From Mycolicibacterium psychrotolerans (GTDB lineage: Bacteria; Actinomycetota; Actinomycetes; Mycobacteriales; Mycobacteriaceae), in contig NZ_AP022574.1 in NCBI RefSeq assembly GCF_010729305.1, positions 3,596,001-3,660,000 on the forward strand: DNA of 64,000 nucleotides. Reading direction: 5' to 3'. The translations under genes were made by a program, and so were the position numbers. Under the pieces are notes generated by a model, which saw nothing but the letters and a program-made list of their open reading frames with translations, did no database searches and was not told where the DNA came from. Positions 54,429 through 63,029 of the stretch are shown here, one piece after another (position 1 is the first letter of the stretch; every line of letters begins with the position of its first letter).

Positions 54429-55475
54429 TCAGGCGGGCGGCAGCATCCCCGGGGCCGCGTTCGGATCGACCGGAACCGGCACACCCACGGCCGGCCGCGG
54501 CGGCGGCGCGTTGGGATCGGCCGGCGGCGGAGCGGCGTTCGGGTCGCCCGGCGCGGGCGGCGGCGGAGGAGGCGGCGTCCAGGGCCGGATCGAGTTGGCC
54601 AGCGTCACCGCTTCGTTCTGCGGGATCGGGTTGGTCGCGGTGCCGAGCCAGACGACGAACCAGCGCTCGGGAGCCCGTTGCCCGCGCGGGGTTCCCGGTG
54701 CGGTCGGCGCACCGACCACTCCGGCCCAGATCTGGCCGTTCGGCTTGTTGGTGTCGGTGAACTTCACCTCGTAGGACGACGCGACGCCGGTCATGCCGTT
54801 GGCGTTGAGCGGAACCGTCTGCTGGTTGATCCGGGTGCCCGGGAACGGCATGAAGAATTCACCCATGTCCGACGCCAGGCGCTGAGCCGCCTTCGTGTTG
54901 TCGGTCTCGGCGCCGGCGAACAGCTTCAGGTCGAGACGGCCGAGCAGCACGCTGGTGTCGTTGGGCGCCTGCGCGTCCGGCGGTGATCCCGCCGGCGGCA
55001 GCTTGTTCAGCAGCGCCTGGCCGTAGGAGAGCTGGGCGGCGTCGGCCACCTTCCAACCCGCGGGCACGACGTAGCTGAACCCGCCGGCGGCGTTGTCGAC
55101 CCGTCCCGGCTCGGGGGCCGGCGCAGGCGCGGGCGCGGGCGCGGCGGGATCCGCAGGCGGTGCCGGCGGGGGCGGCGGCGCGTTCGGGTCGGCGGGAGGC
55201 GGCGGCGGCGCATTCGGGTCGGCGGGAGGCGGCGGCGCATTCGGGTCGGCGGGAGGCGGAACCGGAGCGTTGGGATCGGCCGGGGGCGGCGGCGCCGCAG
55301 GGGGCGGCGCGTCCTGTGCCGTCGGGGGCGGCGCGGGCGCCGGCGCAGGTGCCGGCTGGGCCCCCGCCACGGCGGGGAACGTCAGCGCGGCCACGGTGGC
55401 GCCGGTGAGGGCGACCAGCCCGACCGAGGTCGGCAGGCTCCTGCGGCGGGGGGAAGGCACGTCTCGCTCATGCAT
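54429..55475 (-). CDS. apa: Alanine/proline-rich secreted protein Apa (fibronectin attachment protein)
   Basis: 348 residues. A signal peptide (SLPTSVGLVALTGATVAALTF ... VAGAQ) is followed by a long Pro/Ala-rich region (residues about 40-120) with repeated PPADPNAPPPP units. A folded domain follows (about 125-300: AAGGFSYVVPAGWKVADA, QIWAGVVGAP, ERWFVVWLGTA), then a second Pro-rich tail. This is the layout of mycobacterial Apa/FAP, a secreted, O-mannosylated glycoprotein that binds fibronectin and lung surfactant protein A in pathogens. The Pro/Thr-poor repeats may reduce mannosylation sites. A TTGCGT-N16-TAGTTT pair just upstream may be its promoter. Confidence 0.92.
   Translation of the reverse strand: MHERDVPSPRRRSLPTSVGLVALTGATVAALTFPAVAGAQPAPAPAPAPPPTAQDAPPPAAPPPPADPNAPVPPPADPNAPPPPADPNAPPPPPADPNAPPPPPAPPADPAAPAPAPAPAPEPGRVDNAAGGFSYVVPAGWKVADAAQLSYGQALLNKLPPAGSPPDAQAPNDTSVLLGRLDLKLFAGAETDNTKAAQRLASDMGEFFMPFPGTRINQQTVPLNANGMTGVASSYEVKFTDTNKPNGQIWAGVVGAPTAPGTPRGQRAPERWFVVWLGTATNPIPQNEAVTLANSIRPWTPPPPPPPAPGDPNAAPPPADPNAPPPRPAVGVPVPVDPNAAPGMLPPA
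55163..55285. repeat. Tandem repeats in apa coding the PPADPNAP units
   Basis: At least four near-identical units of about 27-30 bp, each with a core GCATTCGGGTCGGCGGGAGG on the + strand, code for the ADPNAPPPP repeats near the N-terminus of Apa. A second, more diverged set lies at about 54480-54550. Repeat number is likely to vary between strains. Confidence 0.75.
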
Positions 55476-55780
55476 GGGGAAGAAACTACCGTGTTACAGC
55501 CGTGACGCAAGTGTGAGTAGCTGTGAATGTGCCAAATTGTGACATTGCTAATCTGGGCATATATACACGTCAGACAGATTTGCATGGTTGCTGGCATGCC
55601 GAGCGCCCCGCGCGTGGCGCGGGGTGCGGCGCCGACGCCGTGCAGCGTCGACGATGGGTTGATCGCGGTGCGGGCCCGAGTCGTTACCGCGCGCGGCGCG
55701 TCAGTGTCCGGCGGCTAGCTACCGTCCAGTAACATGGGCCCGACTCGCTGGGGTTCAGCGCCGAACACAACAGGAGGCCG
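55476..55780. promoter_or_regulatory. Divergent control region between apa and the Rv1856c-like SDR
   Basis: 305 bp without a supported gene. Short frames at 55523-55732 are GC-composition artefacts. An AT-rich patch carries a good rightward promoter: TTGTGA (55537-55542), 17 bp, TATATA (55560-55565). A leftward candidate, TTGCGT-N16-TAGTTT, precedes apa. The rightward leader would be about 210 nt, GC-rich and able to fold (GCGTGGCGCGGGGTGCGGCG), so an untranslated structured leader or small RNA is possible. Confidence 0.5.
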
Positions 55781-56455
55781 ATGATGGATGTCTTGATCAC
55801 GGGATGCGACACCGACCTGGGGCGCGCGATCGCCGAGAACTTCAGCCACGCCGGGCACCGGGTGATCGTCGCGGGACGTCACCGCGACGACCTGGAGGTG
55901 CTGGCCAAGGAACTGGACGCGGACGCCATCGTCGTCGACATGGCCGATCCGGCGTCGATCGCGGCGGCGCAGGATCAGTTCCCGGCGTACCTCGACACCG
56001 TGATCAACGTGCCCGCACCCACCTGGAACGGCGGTGACCCGCGGGCCTACACGCTCGCCGACCACGCCGCCGAATGGCGCGGACTCTTCGACGCCGGTCT
56101 GCTCTCGGCCGTGCTCGCCGTGCAGGTCCTCGGCGATCAGCTGCGCTCGGGTGGCTCGATCGTCACGGTCATCGGCGACGCACTGCGAGAAGGCAGCGCC
56201 GCAGCGGCGGTCAAGGCCGCGGTTTCGGACTGGACGGCCGGGCAGGCGCACTACTTCGGCATCCGCGGGATCACCGTCAACGCGGTGGCCATGGGACGCG
56301 GGGCCGAGCCCGGCTACGAAGGCCTCGGCACCACCTCGCCGTCGGTGAGCGCGGAGATCGCCCGGCTGTCGCTGTTCCTGACGACGCCCGCGGCCCGGCA
56401 CATCACCGGGCAGACCCTGCACGTCAGCCACGGTGCGCTCGCCAACTTCGGCTGA
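55781..56455 (+). CDS. Degenerate SDR-family protein (Rv1856c-like)
   Basis: 224 residues. The Rossmann start MMDVLITGCDTDLGRAIAENF and the C-terminal TGQTLHVSHGALAN are SDR-like, and the VIVAGRHRDD turn suits NADP binding. The usual Tyr of YxxxK is absent: the expected helix reads SAAAAVKAAVSDW with only the Lys. The Ser region (SIVTVIGDAL) is also altered. It is therefore probably not a normal reductase and may bind nucleotide or a partner. It matches M. tuberculosis Rv1856c (225 residues) from memory. AGGAGG lies upstream of ATG 55781; ATG 55784 is an alternative. Confidence 0.8.
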   Translation: MMDVLITGCDTDLGRAIAENFSHAGHRVIVAGRHRDDLEVLAKELDADAIVVDMADPASIAAAQDQFPAYLDTVINVPAPTWNGGDPRAYTLADHAAEWRGLFDAGLLSAVLAVQVLGDQLRSGGSIVTVIGDALREGSAAAAVKAAVSDWTAGQAHYFGIRGITVNAVAMGRGAEPGYEGLGTTSPSVSAEIARLSLFLTTPAARHITGQTLHVSHGALANFG

Positions 56456-56490
56456 GGACGACGATCAAGCGCTGAGGACGACGATCAAGC
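56451..56490 (+). repeat. Perfect 20-bp tandem duplication over the SDR stop
   Basis: GCTGAGGACGACGATCAAGC occurs twice head to tail (56451-56470 and 56471-56490). The first copy contains the TGA stop of the SDR gene. Confidence 0.85.
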
Positions 56491-56597
56491 GGCGAGGCGC
56501 GAGCCGCCGCAACGGCGAACGGGCACGGTTTATTCCGCGCTTCGCGCCGAGTGAAACGGCGGACGACGGCCGCCGCGCAGTGCGTAGGGTCGGTCCC

Positions 56598-57527
56598 GTG
56601 ACGATTCGACTCGGGCTTCAGATCAACAACTTCTCGTACGGAACCGGCGTCGGGGAACTGTTCCCCACCGTCGTCGCTCAGGCGAAAGAAGCCGACAGCT
56701 CCGGCTTCGACTCCGTGTTCCTGATGGACCACTTCTACCAACTGCCGGGGATCGGCACCTACGACCAGCCGATGCTCGAGGCGTACACCGCGCTCGGCGC
56801 ACTGGCCGCCGCGACCGACACCGTGCAGCTGGGCACCCTGGTCACCGGCAACACCTACCGCAACCCCACGCTGCTGGCGAAGGCGATCACCACGCTCGAC
56901 GTGATCAGCGCCGGCCGCGCGATCCTGGGCATCGGCACCGGGTGGTTCGAGCTCGAGCACGACCAACTCGGCTACGAGTTCGGCACCTTCACCGATCGCT
57001 TCGAGAAGCTCGGCGAAGCGCTGCAGATCATCCTGCCGATGCTCGCGGGTGAGCGCCCCACCGTCACCGGCAAGCACTACCGCACGCAGGAGGCGCTGGC
57101 CAATCCCCGCTTCCGCGACCACATTCCGCTGATGATCGGCGGTAGCGGCGAGAAGAAGACCATTCCGCTTGCGGCCAGGCACTTCGACCACCTCAACGTG
57201 ATCGCCGGTTTCGACGAGCTGGCCCGCAAGGTGGACGTCGTCAAGCAGCGCTGCGAGGAGATCGACCGCGACCCCGCGGCGCTGGAGACCAGCATGCTCA
57301 TCGGCGCGGTCGTCGGCGACGGCGTGACCCCGGACATGATCCCGGAGGACTTCCGGCAGCGGATGGTCGCAGGCAGCGTCGACGACGTGGCCGAGCAGAT
57401 CCAGACCAAGGTGCTCGACGCAGGCATCGACGGGGTGATCCTGTTCGTCCCGACCCAGACCGTCGGCTACCAGCCGGGCCAGATCGCTGCCCTTGGCGAG
57501 GCACTCAAGCCGCTGGTCACGGGGTGA
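56598..57527 (+). CDS. F420-dependent luciferase-like oxidoreductase (Rv1855c-like)
   Basis: 309 residues of the LLM TIM-barrel family. IRLGLQINNFSYGTGVGELF, GFDSVFLMDHFYQLPGIG, LGTLVTGNTYRNPTLLAK, RAILGIGTGWFELEHDQLGYEFG and IPLMIGGSGEKKTIPLAARH are the hallmark blocks; the IGGSGEKKT phosphate-binding loop and the F420-type TGWFE segment favour cofactor F420 over FMN. Actinobacterial relatives reduce or oxidise xenobiotics or sugars. Corresponds to Rv1855c. GTG at 56598 is used because the domain starts there; the frame upstream to 56433 overlaps the previous gene. Confidence 0.88.
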   Translation: MTIRLGLQINNFSYGTGVGELFPTVVAQAKEADSSGFDSVFLMDHFYQLPGIGTYDQPMLEAYTALGALAAATDTVQLGTLVTGNTYRNPTLLAKAITTLDVISAGRAILGIGTGWFELEHDQLGYEFGTFTDRFEKLGEALQIILPMLAGERPTVTGKHYRTQEALANPRFRDHIPLMIGGSGEKKTIPLAARHFDHLNVIAGFDELARKVDVVKQRCEEIDRDPAALETSMLIGAVVGDGVTPDMIPEDFRQRMVAGSVDDVAEQIQTKVLDAGIDGVILFVPTQTVGYQPGQIAALGEALKPLVTG

Positions 57528-57529
57528 GT

Positions 57530-57557
57530 CGGCGCGGTGGGGCATCTCACCGCGCCG
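57530..57557 (+). terminator. Terminator after F420 oxidoreductase
   Basis: CGGCGCGGTG (57530-57539) and CACCGCGCCG (57548-57557) form a perfect 10-bp stem with an 8-nt loop, immediately after the stop at 57527. Confidence 0.75.
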
Positions 57558-57649
57558 CCCGGAAGCGCGGCCGCTAAGGTTCTGGTTGTTCTGAATGGGT
57601 AAAGAAGTTCCGGCAAGGACACCCGAGAGCACCGTGCACAGGAGTAGCC

Positions 57650-59017
57650 ATGACCCATCCCGGAGCCATCGCATCCGATCGCCACAAGGTGGTCATCATC
57701 GGATCGGGATTCGGCGGGCTGACCGCGGCCAAGACCCTCAAGAGGGCTGACGTCGACATCAAGATGATCGCCCGCACCACCCATCACCTGTTCCAGCCGC
57801 TGCTGTATCAGGTGGCGACGGGCATCATCTCCGAGGGCGAGATCGCGCCGGCGACCCGGGTGATCCTGCGCAAGCAGAAGAACGCGCAAGTGCTGCTCGG
57901 TGACGTCACCGGCATCGACCTGAAGACCAACACCGTGCGCTCGGAGTTGCTGGGCCACACCTACATCACGCCGTTCGACAGCCTGATCGTCGCCGCAGGC
58001 GCGGGCCAGTCCTATTTCGGCAACGACCACTTCGCCGAGTGGGCGCCGGGCATGAAGTCGATCGACGACGCGCTGGAACTGCGCGGGCGGATCCTGGGCG
58101 CATTCGAACAGGCCGAGCGGTCCAGCGACCCGGCCCGGCGCGAGAAGCTGCTGACGTTCGTGGTCGTCGGCGCCGGCCCGACAGGTGTCGAAATGGCCGG
58201 GCAGATCGCCGAATTGGCGGACCAGACGCTCAAAGGCGCTTTCCGGCACATCGATTCGACCAAGGCGCGGGTGATCCTGCTCGACGCCGCGCCGGCGGTG
58301 CTGCCGCCGATGGGCGAGAAACTCGGCAAGAAGGCCCAAGCCCGGCTGGAGAAGATGGGCGTGGAGATCCAGCTCAACGCCATGGTGACCGACGTCGACC
58401 GCAACGGCATCACGGTCAAGGACCCCGACGGCAAGATCCGCCGCATCGAGGCGGCCTGCAAGGTGTGGTCGGCCGGCGTGTCGGCCAGCCCACTGGGCCG
58501 CGACCTGGCGGAGCAGTCCGGGGTGGAACTCGACCGTGCCGGCCGCGTCAAGGTGCTGCCCGACCTCTCGATCCCCGGTCACCCCAACGTGTTCGTCGTC
58601 GGCGACATGGCGGCGGTGGAAGGCGTGCCGGGCATGGCGCAGGGCGCCATCCAGGGCGGCAAGTACGCCGCCAAGGCGATCATGTCGGGGCTCAAGGGCG
58701 CCGACCCCGCCGAGCGCGAACCGTTCAACTACTTCGACAAGGGCTCGATGGCCACGGTGTCGAAGTACAGCGCGGTGGCCAAGGTGGGCCCGCTCGAATT
58801 CGGCGGCTTCATCGCCTGGCTGGCGTGGCTGGTGCTGCACCTGGTCTACCTCGTCGGGTTCAAGACCAAGATCGCCACGCTGCTGTCGTGGACGGTGACG
58901 TTCCTTGGCAGCAACCGCGGTCAGCTCACGATCACCGAGCAGCAGGCCTACGCGCGCACGCGGATCGAGGAACTCGAGGAGATCGCCGCAGCCGTCGAGG
59001 AGAAAGCGGCCAGTTAG
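57650..59017 (+). CDS. ndh: Type II NADH dehydrogenase
   Basis: 455 residues. Non-proton-pumping NADH:menaquinone oxidoreductase at the cytoplasmic face of the membrane. The FAD-binding fold KVVIIGSGFGGLTAAKTLK, quinone-site region HHLFQPLLYQVATGIISEGEIA, NADH fold FVVVGAGPTGVEMAGQIAELA, VFVVGDMAAVEGVPGMAQGAIQGG and the C-terminal membrane-anchoring helices (IAWLAWLVLHLVYLVGFK, LLSWTVTFLG) are all present. Matches M. tuberculosis Ndh (Rv1854c), the main respiratory entry point and a drug target. ATG at 57650; its end overlaps the convergent ureD by 4 bp. Confidence 0.96.
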   Translation: MTHPGAIASDRHKVVIIGSGFGGLTAAKTLKRADVDIKMIARTTHHLFQPLLYQVATGIISEGEIAPATRVILRKQKNAQVLLGDVTGIDLKTNTVRSELLGHTYITPFDSLIVAAGAGQSYFGNDHFAEWAPGMKSIDDALELRGRILGAFEQAERSSDPARREKLLTFVVVGAGPTGVEMAGQIAELADQTLKGAFRHIDSTKARVILLDAAPAVLPPMGEKLGKKAQARLEKMGVEIQLNAMVTDVDRNGITVKDPDGKIRRIEAACKVWSAGVSASPLGRDLAEQSGVELDRAGRVKVLPDLSIPGHPNVFVVGDMAAVEGVPGMAQGAIQGGKYAAKAIMSGLKGADPAEREPFNYFDKGSMATVSKYSAVAKVGPLEFGGFIAWLAWLVLHLVYLVGFKTKIATLLSWTVTFLGSNRGQLTITEQQAYARTRIEELEEIAAAVEEKAAS

Positions 59018-59640
59018 AGCCGCTCCCCCTGCCAGGTGGCCAGGCAGCCACCGCCGGCCAGCGCCAAGGCGACGCCGGCTGTGCACGCGTCGGTTGCGGG
59101 ATAGTGCAGTTCGCTGACACATGCCCGGGGCGCGGCGATCTCGTCGTCGGCGAACGAGCCGTTGCCGATCTCGATCCGGTGGCGCAGCAGTGCGACGCCG
59201 TCCACGTCGGCGTGCAGAGACCCCGACCAGTAGCCGTCGCGCTCCCCTGTCCTGCCGATCTGAACGCGTTCGCGCAGCCGCAGCGATGCGCCGGTGCTCA
59301 GCGCCAGCCGCGTCGACGTCACGTGTCGCGACAGGCCCGCGACGATCGTCGGCTGCGGGTCGAGATCCAGGACGCCGGCCACCTCCAGGTCCCAGCTGGC
59401 GTGCGACTCGGTGGTCAGGGCGCCGGGCAGCGCCATCGTCGCCGCGGCCGTGCGCACCGCCAGCCGGGCGCCCGCCTCCACCACCACGCGCAGCCGGATC
59501 GCGTCACCGCCCAGCGGGGTGGCCGCGGCGGATACCAGATGCACCGTGTCGGGCTCGGTCCGCCGGGCGGCGATCCCGCCCGCACACTCGAGGTGGGGTG
59601 AGCGGCCGGCGCGGGCGACGATCAGCACGTCGGAGCGCAT
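59014..59640 (-). CDS. ureD: Urease accessory protein UreD
   Basis: 208 residues, the same length as the M. tuberculosis homologue. UreD binds apo-urease and, with UreF and UreG, helps insert nickel. Segments such as TVHLVSAAATPLGGDAIRLRV, LAVRTAAATMALPG and DVDGVALLRHRIEIGNGSF follow the UreD/UreH beta-rich fold. It is the last gene of the urease operon in this order (ureA-B-C-F-G-D), with ureG's stop adjacent to its start. Confidence 0.9.
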   Translation of the reverse strand: MRSDVLIVARAGRSPHLECAGGIAARRTEPDTVHLVSAAATPLGGDAIRLRVVVEAGARLAVRTAAATMALPGALTTESHASWDLEVAGVLDLDPQPTIVAGLSRHVTSTRLALSTGASLRLRERVQIGRTGERDGYWSGSLHADVDGVALLRHRIEIGNGSFADDEIAAPRACVSELHYPATDACTAGVALALAGGGCLATWQGERL

Positions 59641-60327
59641 CTACACTGCCTGCGCGACCCGCAGCTGCTCGCGCACCCACTCCAGCACCGGTCCCGCGGT
59701 GGGATCGGCGGTCAGCGAGATCAGCGCGAACGGACGGTCCCCCCGCGCGGCTGCGGCGTCGCGGCGCATCACGCCCAGATCTGCGCCCACCATGGGCGCC
59801 AGGTCGGTCTTGTTGATCACCAGCAGATCCGAGAACGTCACGCCGGGCCCGCCCTTGCGGGGCACCTTGTCGCCGCCGGCCACGTCGATGACGAAGATCT
59901 GCACGTCGATCAGACCGGACGAGAACGTCGCGGTGAGGTTGTCGCCGCCGGACTCGACCAGGATCAGATCCAGCCGGTCGTGCGCGGCGATCAGGTCGTC
60001 GATGGCGTCAAGGTTCGCCGTGATGTCGTCGCGGATCGCCGTGTGCGGACAGCCGCCGGTCTGCACCGCGGCGATGCGGTCGTCGGGCAGCACGGCGTTG
60101 CGGCGCAGGAAGTCCGCGTCCTCGGTGGTGTAGATGTCGTTGGTCAGCACCGCCAGGGACAGCTCGTCGCGCAACGTGCGGCACAGGGCGGCCACCAGTG
60201 CCGTCTTGCCGGACCCCACCGGACCGCCGACGCCGATCCGCAGCGGTTCGTCGGGCCGGCGCGCGCGGCGGGGTCGGTCGGCGTGGCCGTGCGACTCGCC
60301 GACTCCGTCGATGAGATGTGGTGGCAT
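59641..60327 (-). CDS. ureG: Urease accessory GTPase UreG
   Basis: 228 residues of the SIMIBI-class GTPases. P-loop VGGPVGSGKTALVAALC, the metal-binding CPH motif in TGGCPHTAI, VESGGDNLTATFS, VIDVAGGDKVPRKGGPG and guanine motif VINKTDLAP are all present. An N-terminal His/Asp/Arg-rich extension (ESHGHADRP) may bind nickel. UreG delivers nickel to urease using GTP. It is between ureF and ureD in the operon. Confidence 0.95.
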   Translation of the reverse strand: MPPHLIDGVGESHGHADRPRRARRPDEPLRIGVGGPVGSGKTALVAALCRTLRDELSLAVLTNDIYTTEDADFLRRNAVLPDDRIAAVQTGGCPHTAIRDDITANLDAIDDLIAAHDRLDLILVESGGDNLTATFSSGLIDVQIFVIDVAGGDKVPRKGGPGVTFSDLLVINKTDLAPMVGADLGVMRRDAAAARGDRPFALISLTADPTAGPVLEWVREQLRVAQAV

Positions 60328-60342
60328 AACGGCTCTTTCGGA

Positions 60343-60987
60343 TCAGGACGCGAACAGCGGACGGTCACGGTCGAGGTGGCGTTGGGCGAGGATGTCGAGC
60401 AGCGGGTCGGACAAGTCGGCGAGTTCCTTGACGGCCTCGGCGGCGGTCCGCTCACACAGCGGCGCCAGCGCGAACGTCAGCGCCGCGACGTCACCCGGAT
60501 CGAGTGCGAGCAGACGCTGGCCGGCGGTCGCCGATCCGGTCATCGTCGTGTAGACGACCGACAGCGCGGTCTGCCCGGGGGTCAGTCCGCTCGCCCGGCC
60601 CACCGCGCCCGCGGCGACCGCCAGATGCGGCGTGGCGCCGAGGGCGTCCCAGTCGGTGTCCGGCCACACCCGCCGGGCCAGTCGCACCAGCCCGCGGCCC
60701 TGGGCCCGCGACGCCGCGCGGGCGGCCGGAGCCGGTGTGCGCGCGTCGGTTTCGGTGTCACCGGTCCCTGCGGCGACGGCGGTCAACGCGCCTTCGTGGA
60801 CGGCGGCGGCCAGCGACGCGGCGACCAGTCCGGTGGTGCGGATGCGCCTGCCGAGGTAGGCGCGCAGCGTCGCGAGGTCGGCGACCAGACCGCTGGTCAC
60901 AGCCTCCTCGATGCCCCCCGAATGAACGTGCCCGCCGGTGGGCAGCCGCGAATCGGCGAGGACGAGCAGGGTGGCGAGGGTGTCCAT
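60343..60987 (-). CDS. ureF: Urease accessory protein UreF
   Basis: 214 residues from the ATG at 60987, all-helical. LLVLADSRLPTGGHVHSGGIEEAV near the start, LRAYLGRRIRTTG, ARAASRAQGRGLVRLAR and the C-terminal half match UreF, the factor that couples UreG to the UreD-urease complex. The longer frame to 61044 overlaps ureC and is rejected. The start overlaps the ureC stop as TGATG, so translation is coupled. Confidence 0.9.
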   Translation of the reverse strand: MDTLATLLVLADSRLPTGGHVHSGGIEEAVTSGLVADLATLRAYLGRRIRTTGLVAASLAAAVHEGALTAVAAGTGDTETDARTPAPAARAASRAQGRGLVRLARRVWPDTDWDALGATPHLAVAAGAVGRASGLTPGQTALSVVYTTMTGSATAGQRLLALDPGDVAALTFALAPLCERTAAEAVKELADLSDPLLDILAQRHLDRDRPLFAS

Positions 60988-62708
60988 CAGAACAGGAAGA
61001 ACCGTTGCGCCATGGGCAGTTCCGCGGCGGGCTGCTCCTGCCACACCTCGCCGTCGATGCGGACGGTGAACGTGTCCGGGTCGACCTCGATGTCGGGAAG
61101 CGCGTCGTTGAGCGGCATCTGCGCCTTACCCGCGGCGCGGACGTTGCCCACGGCGACGAGCCTGCGCCGCACCGCGATCCGGTCGGCCAGCCCGTCCTCG
61201 AGCGCCTGTGGGGCGACGAAGTGCACCGAGGTCGCGGCGGCCGCGGCGGGCGCGGCGCCGAACATCGGCCGTGGCAGCACCGGCTGCGGGGTGGGGATGG
61301 AGGCGTTGGCGTCGCCCATCGCCGCCCAGGCGATCATGCCGCCCTTGAGCACGGCGTGCGGACGGACCCCGAAGAACGCCGGCTCCCACAGCACGAGGTC
61401 GGCCAGCTTGCCCACCTCGACCGAGCCGATCTCGTGGTCCATCCCGTGCGCGACCGCCGGGCAGATCGTGTACTTGGCGACATACCGTCGCGCCCTGGTG
61501 TTGTCGGCCCGGGTGTCCCCCGGCAGGAAGCCGCGGCGGCGCTTCATCACGTGCGCGGTCTGCCACGTCCGCAGCACCACCTCGCCGATGCGGCCCATCG
61601 CCTGGGCGTCGCTGCCGATCATCGAGATCGCCCCGATGTCGTGCAGCAGGTCCTCGGCCGCGATCGTGGAGGGCCGGATGCGGCTCTCGGCGAACGCGAG
61701 ATCCTCGGGCACGCTGGGGTTGAGGTGGTGGCACACCATCAGCATGTCGAGATGCTCGTCGAGGGTGTTGACGGTGTGCGGACGGGTCGGATTGGTGGAA
61801 CTGGGCAGCACATTGGGCTTGCCGGCCACGGTGATGATGTCCGGTGCGTGTCCCCCGCCCGCGCCCTCGGTGTGATAGGCGTGGATCGAACGGCCTTTGA
61901 TCGCGGCGAGGGTGTCCTCGACGAAGCCCGCCTCGTTGAGGGTGTCGGTGTGGATGTTGGCCTGCACGCCGGCGGCCTCGGCCACGCCGAGGCAGGCGTC
62001 GATGGCCGCGGGGGTGGTGCCCCAGTCCTCATGCAGCTTGAAACCTGCTGCGCCGCCTCGTAACTGCTCCCACATCGCCTCGGCGCTGACGGTGTTGCCC
62101 TTGCCGAGAAGCGCGACGTTGAGCGGCCAGGTGTCGAGCGCCTCGAGCATCCGGGCCAGGTGCCACGACCCCGGGGTGACCGTGGTGGCCTTGCTGCCCT
62201 CGGCGGGGCCGGTACCGCCGGCGACGATCGTCGTGATGCCGCCGCCGAGGGCCTCCTCCATGATCTGCGGGCAGATCAGGTGCACGTGGCAGTCGATCGC
62301 CCCCGCGGTGACGATGCGGCCGTTGCCGGCGATGACCTCCGTCGACGGTCCGACCACGAGGTCGGGGTGCACCCCCGACATGATGTCCGGATTGCCGGCC
62401 TTGCCGATTGCGACGATGCGGCCGTCGCGGATTCCGATGTCGGCCTTGATGATCCCCCAGTAGTCGAGGATGATCGCGCCGGTGATGACGGTGTCGGGTG
62501 CGCCGTCGGTACGGGTGGCGCGCGACTGGCCCATCGACTCCCGCAGCACCTTGCCGCCGCCGAACACCGCCTCGTCGCCTGCGAGTGTCGGACCGCCGCT
62601 GCGATCCTCGGTGATCTCGACGAACAGGTCGGTGTCGGCCAGTCGGATGCGGTCGCCGGTCGTCGGGCCGTAGAGGGCCGCGTAGCGGGCCCTCGGCAGT
62701 GCGCTCAT
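60987..62708 (-). CDS. ureC: Urease alpha subunit
   Basis: 573 residues, the catalytic subunit. All nickel ligands are placed: HVH in AIDCHVHLI, carbamylated Lys and His in GGAAGFKLHEDWG, His in NIHTDTLNE, His in HAYHTEGAGG and Asp in MIGSDAQAMGR; the mobile flap is VCHHLNPSVPEDLAFAESR. Catalyses urea hydrolysis to ammonia and carbamate. It is coupled to ureB by an ATGA overlap. Complete and expected to be active with its five accessory or small subunits. Confidence 0.97.
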   Translation of the reverse strand: MSALPRARYAALYGPTTGDRIRLADTDLFVEITEDRSGGPTLAGDEAVFGGGKVLRESMGQSRATRTDGAPDTVITGAIILDYWGIIKADIGIRDGRIVAIGKAGNPDIMSGVHPDLVVGPSTEVIAGNGRIVTAGAIDCHVHLICPQIMEEALGGGITTIVAGGTGPAEGSKATTVTPGSWHLARMLEALDTWPLNVALLGKGNTVSAEAMWEQLRGGAAGFKLHEDWGTTPAAIDACLGVAEAAGVQANIHTDTLNEAGFVEDTLAAIKGRSIHAYHTEGAGGGHAPDIITVAGKPNVLPSSTNPTRPHTVNTLDEHLDMLMVCHHLNPSVPEDLAFAESRIRPSTIAAEDLLHDIGAISMIGSDAQAMGRIGEVVLRTWQTAHVMKRRRGFLPGDTRADNTRARRYVAKYTICPAVAHGMDHEIGSVEVGKLADLVLWEPAFFGVRPHAVLKGGMIAWAAMGDANASIPTPQPVLPRPMFGAAPAAAAATSVHFVAPQALEDGLADRIAVRRRLVAVGNVRAAGKAQMPLNDALPDIEVDPDTFTVRIDGEVWQEQPAAELPMAQRFFLF

Positions 62709-63019
62709 CGCGGGTCCAATCTGCCGGGCGGGTCGAGGCTCAGGCCGTACACCTCGCGGGTGCCGCGCAACGGCACCAGCGCCACGCGCTGGGCGACGCC
62801 GGGCTCGAACCGGATCGCGGTGCCCGCGGGGATGTCGAACCGGTGCCCATGCGCGGCGGAGCGGTCGAACTGCAGGGCTGAATTGGCTTGCGGCACATGG
62901 ACATGGCTGCCGACCTGCACGGGCCGGTCGCCGGTGTTGACGATGTCGAGTTCGAGCCGCTGCGCGCCGGCGTTGATCTCGATGTCGCCGTCGCCGAAGA
63001 TGATCTCTCCGGGAATCAT
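62705..63019 (-). CDS. ureB: Urease beta subunit
   Basis: 104 residues, identical in length to the M. tuberculosis subunit. MIPGEIIFGDGDIEINAG, VQVGSHVHVPQANSALQFD, AAHGHRFDIPAGTAIRFEPG and the RGTREVYGLS stretch are typical. Forms trimers around the alpha subunit. Overlaps ureC by 4 bp and starts 10 bp after the ureA stop. Confidence 0.95.
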   Translation of the reverse strand: MIPGEIIFGDGDIEINAGAQRLELDIVNTGDRPVQVGSHVHVPQANSALQFDRSAAHGHRFDIPAGTAIRFEPGVAQRVALVPLRGTREVYGLSLDPPGRLDPR

Positions 63020-63029
63020 CGCTGCCGCC

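Noticed and set aside
55523..55732. Small genes between apa and the SDR
   Set aside because: Two overlapping frames of about 65 codons have no ribosome-binding site and start inside the promoter-like AT-rich patch.
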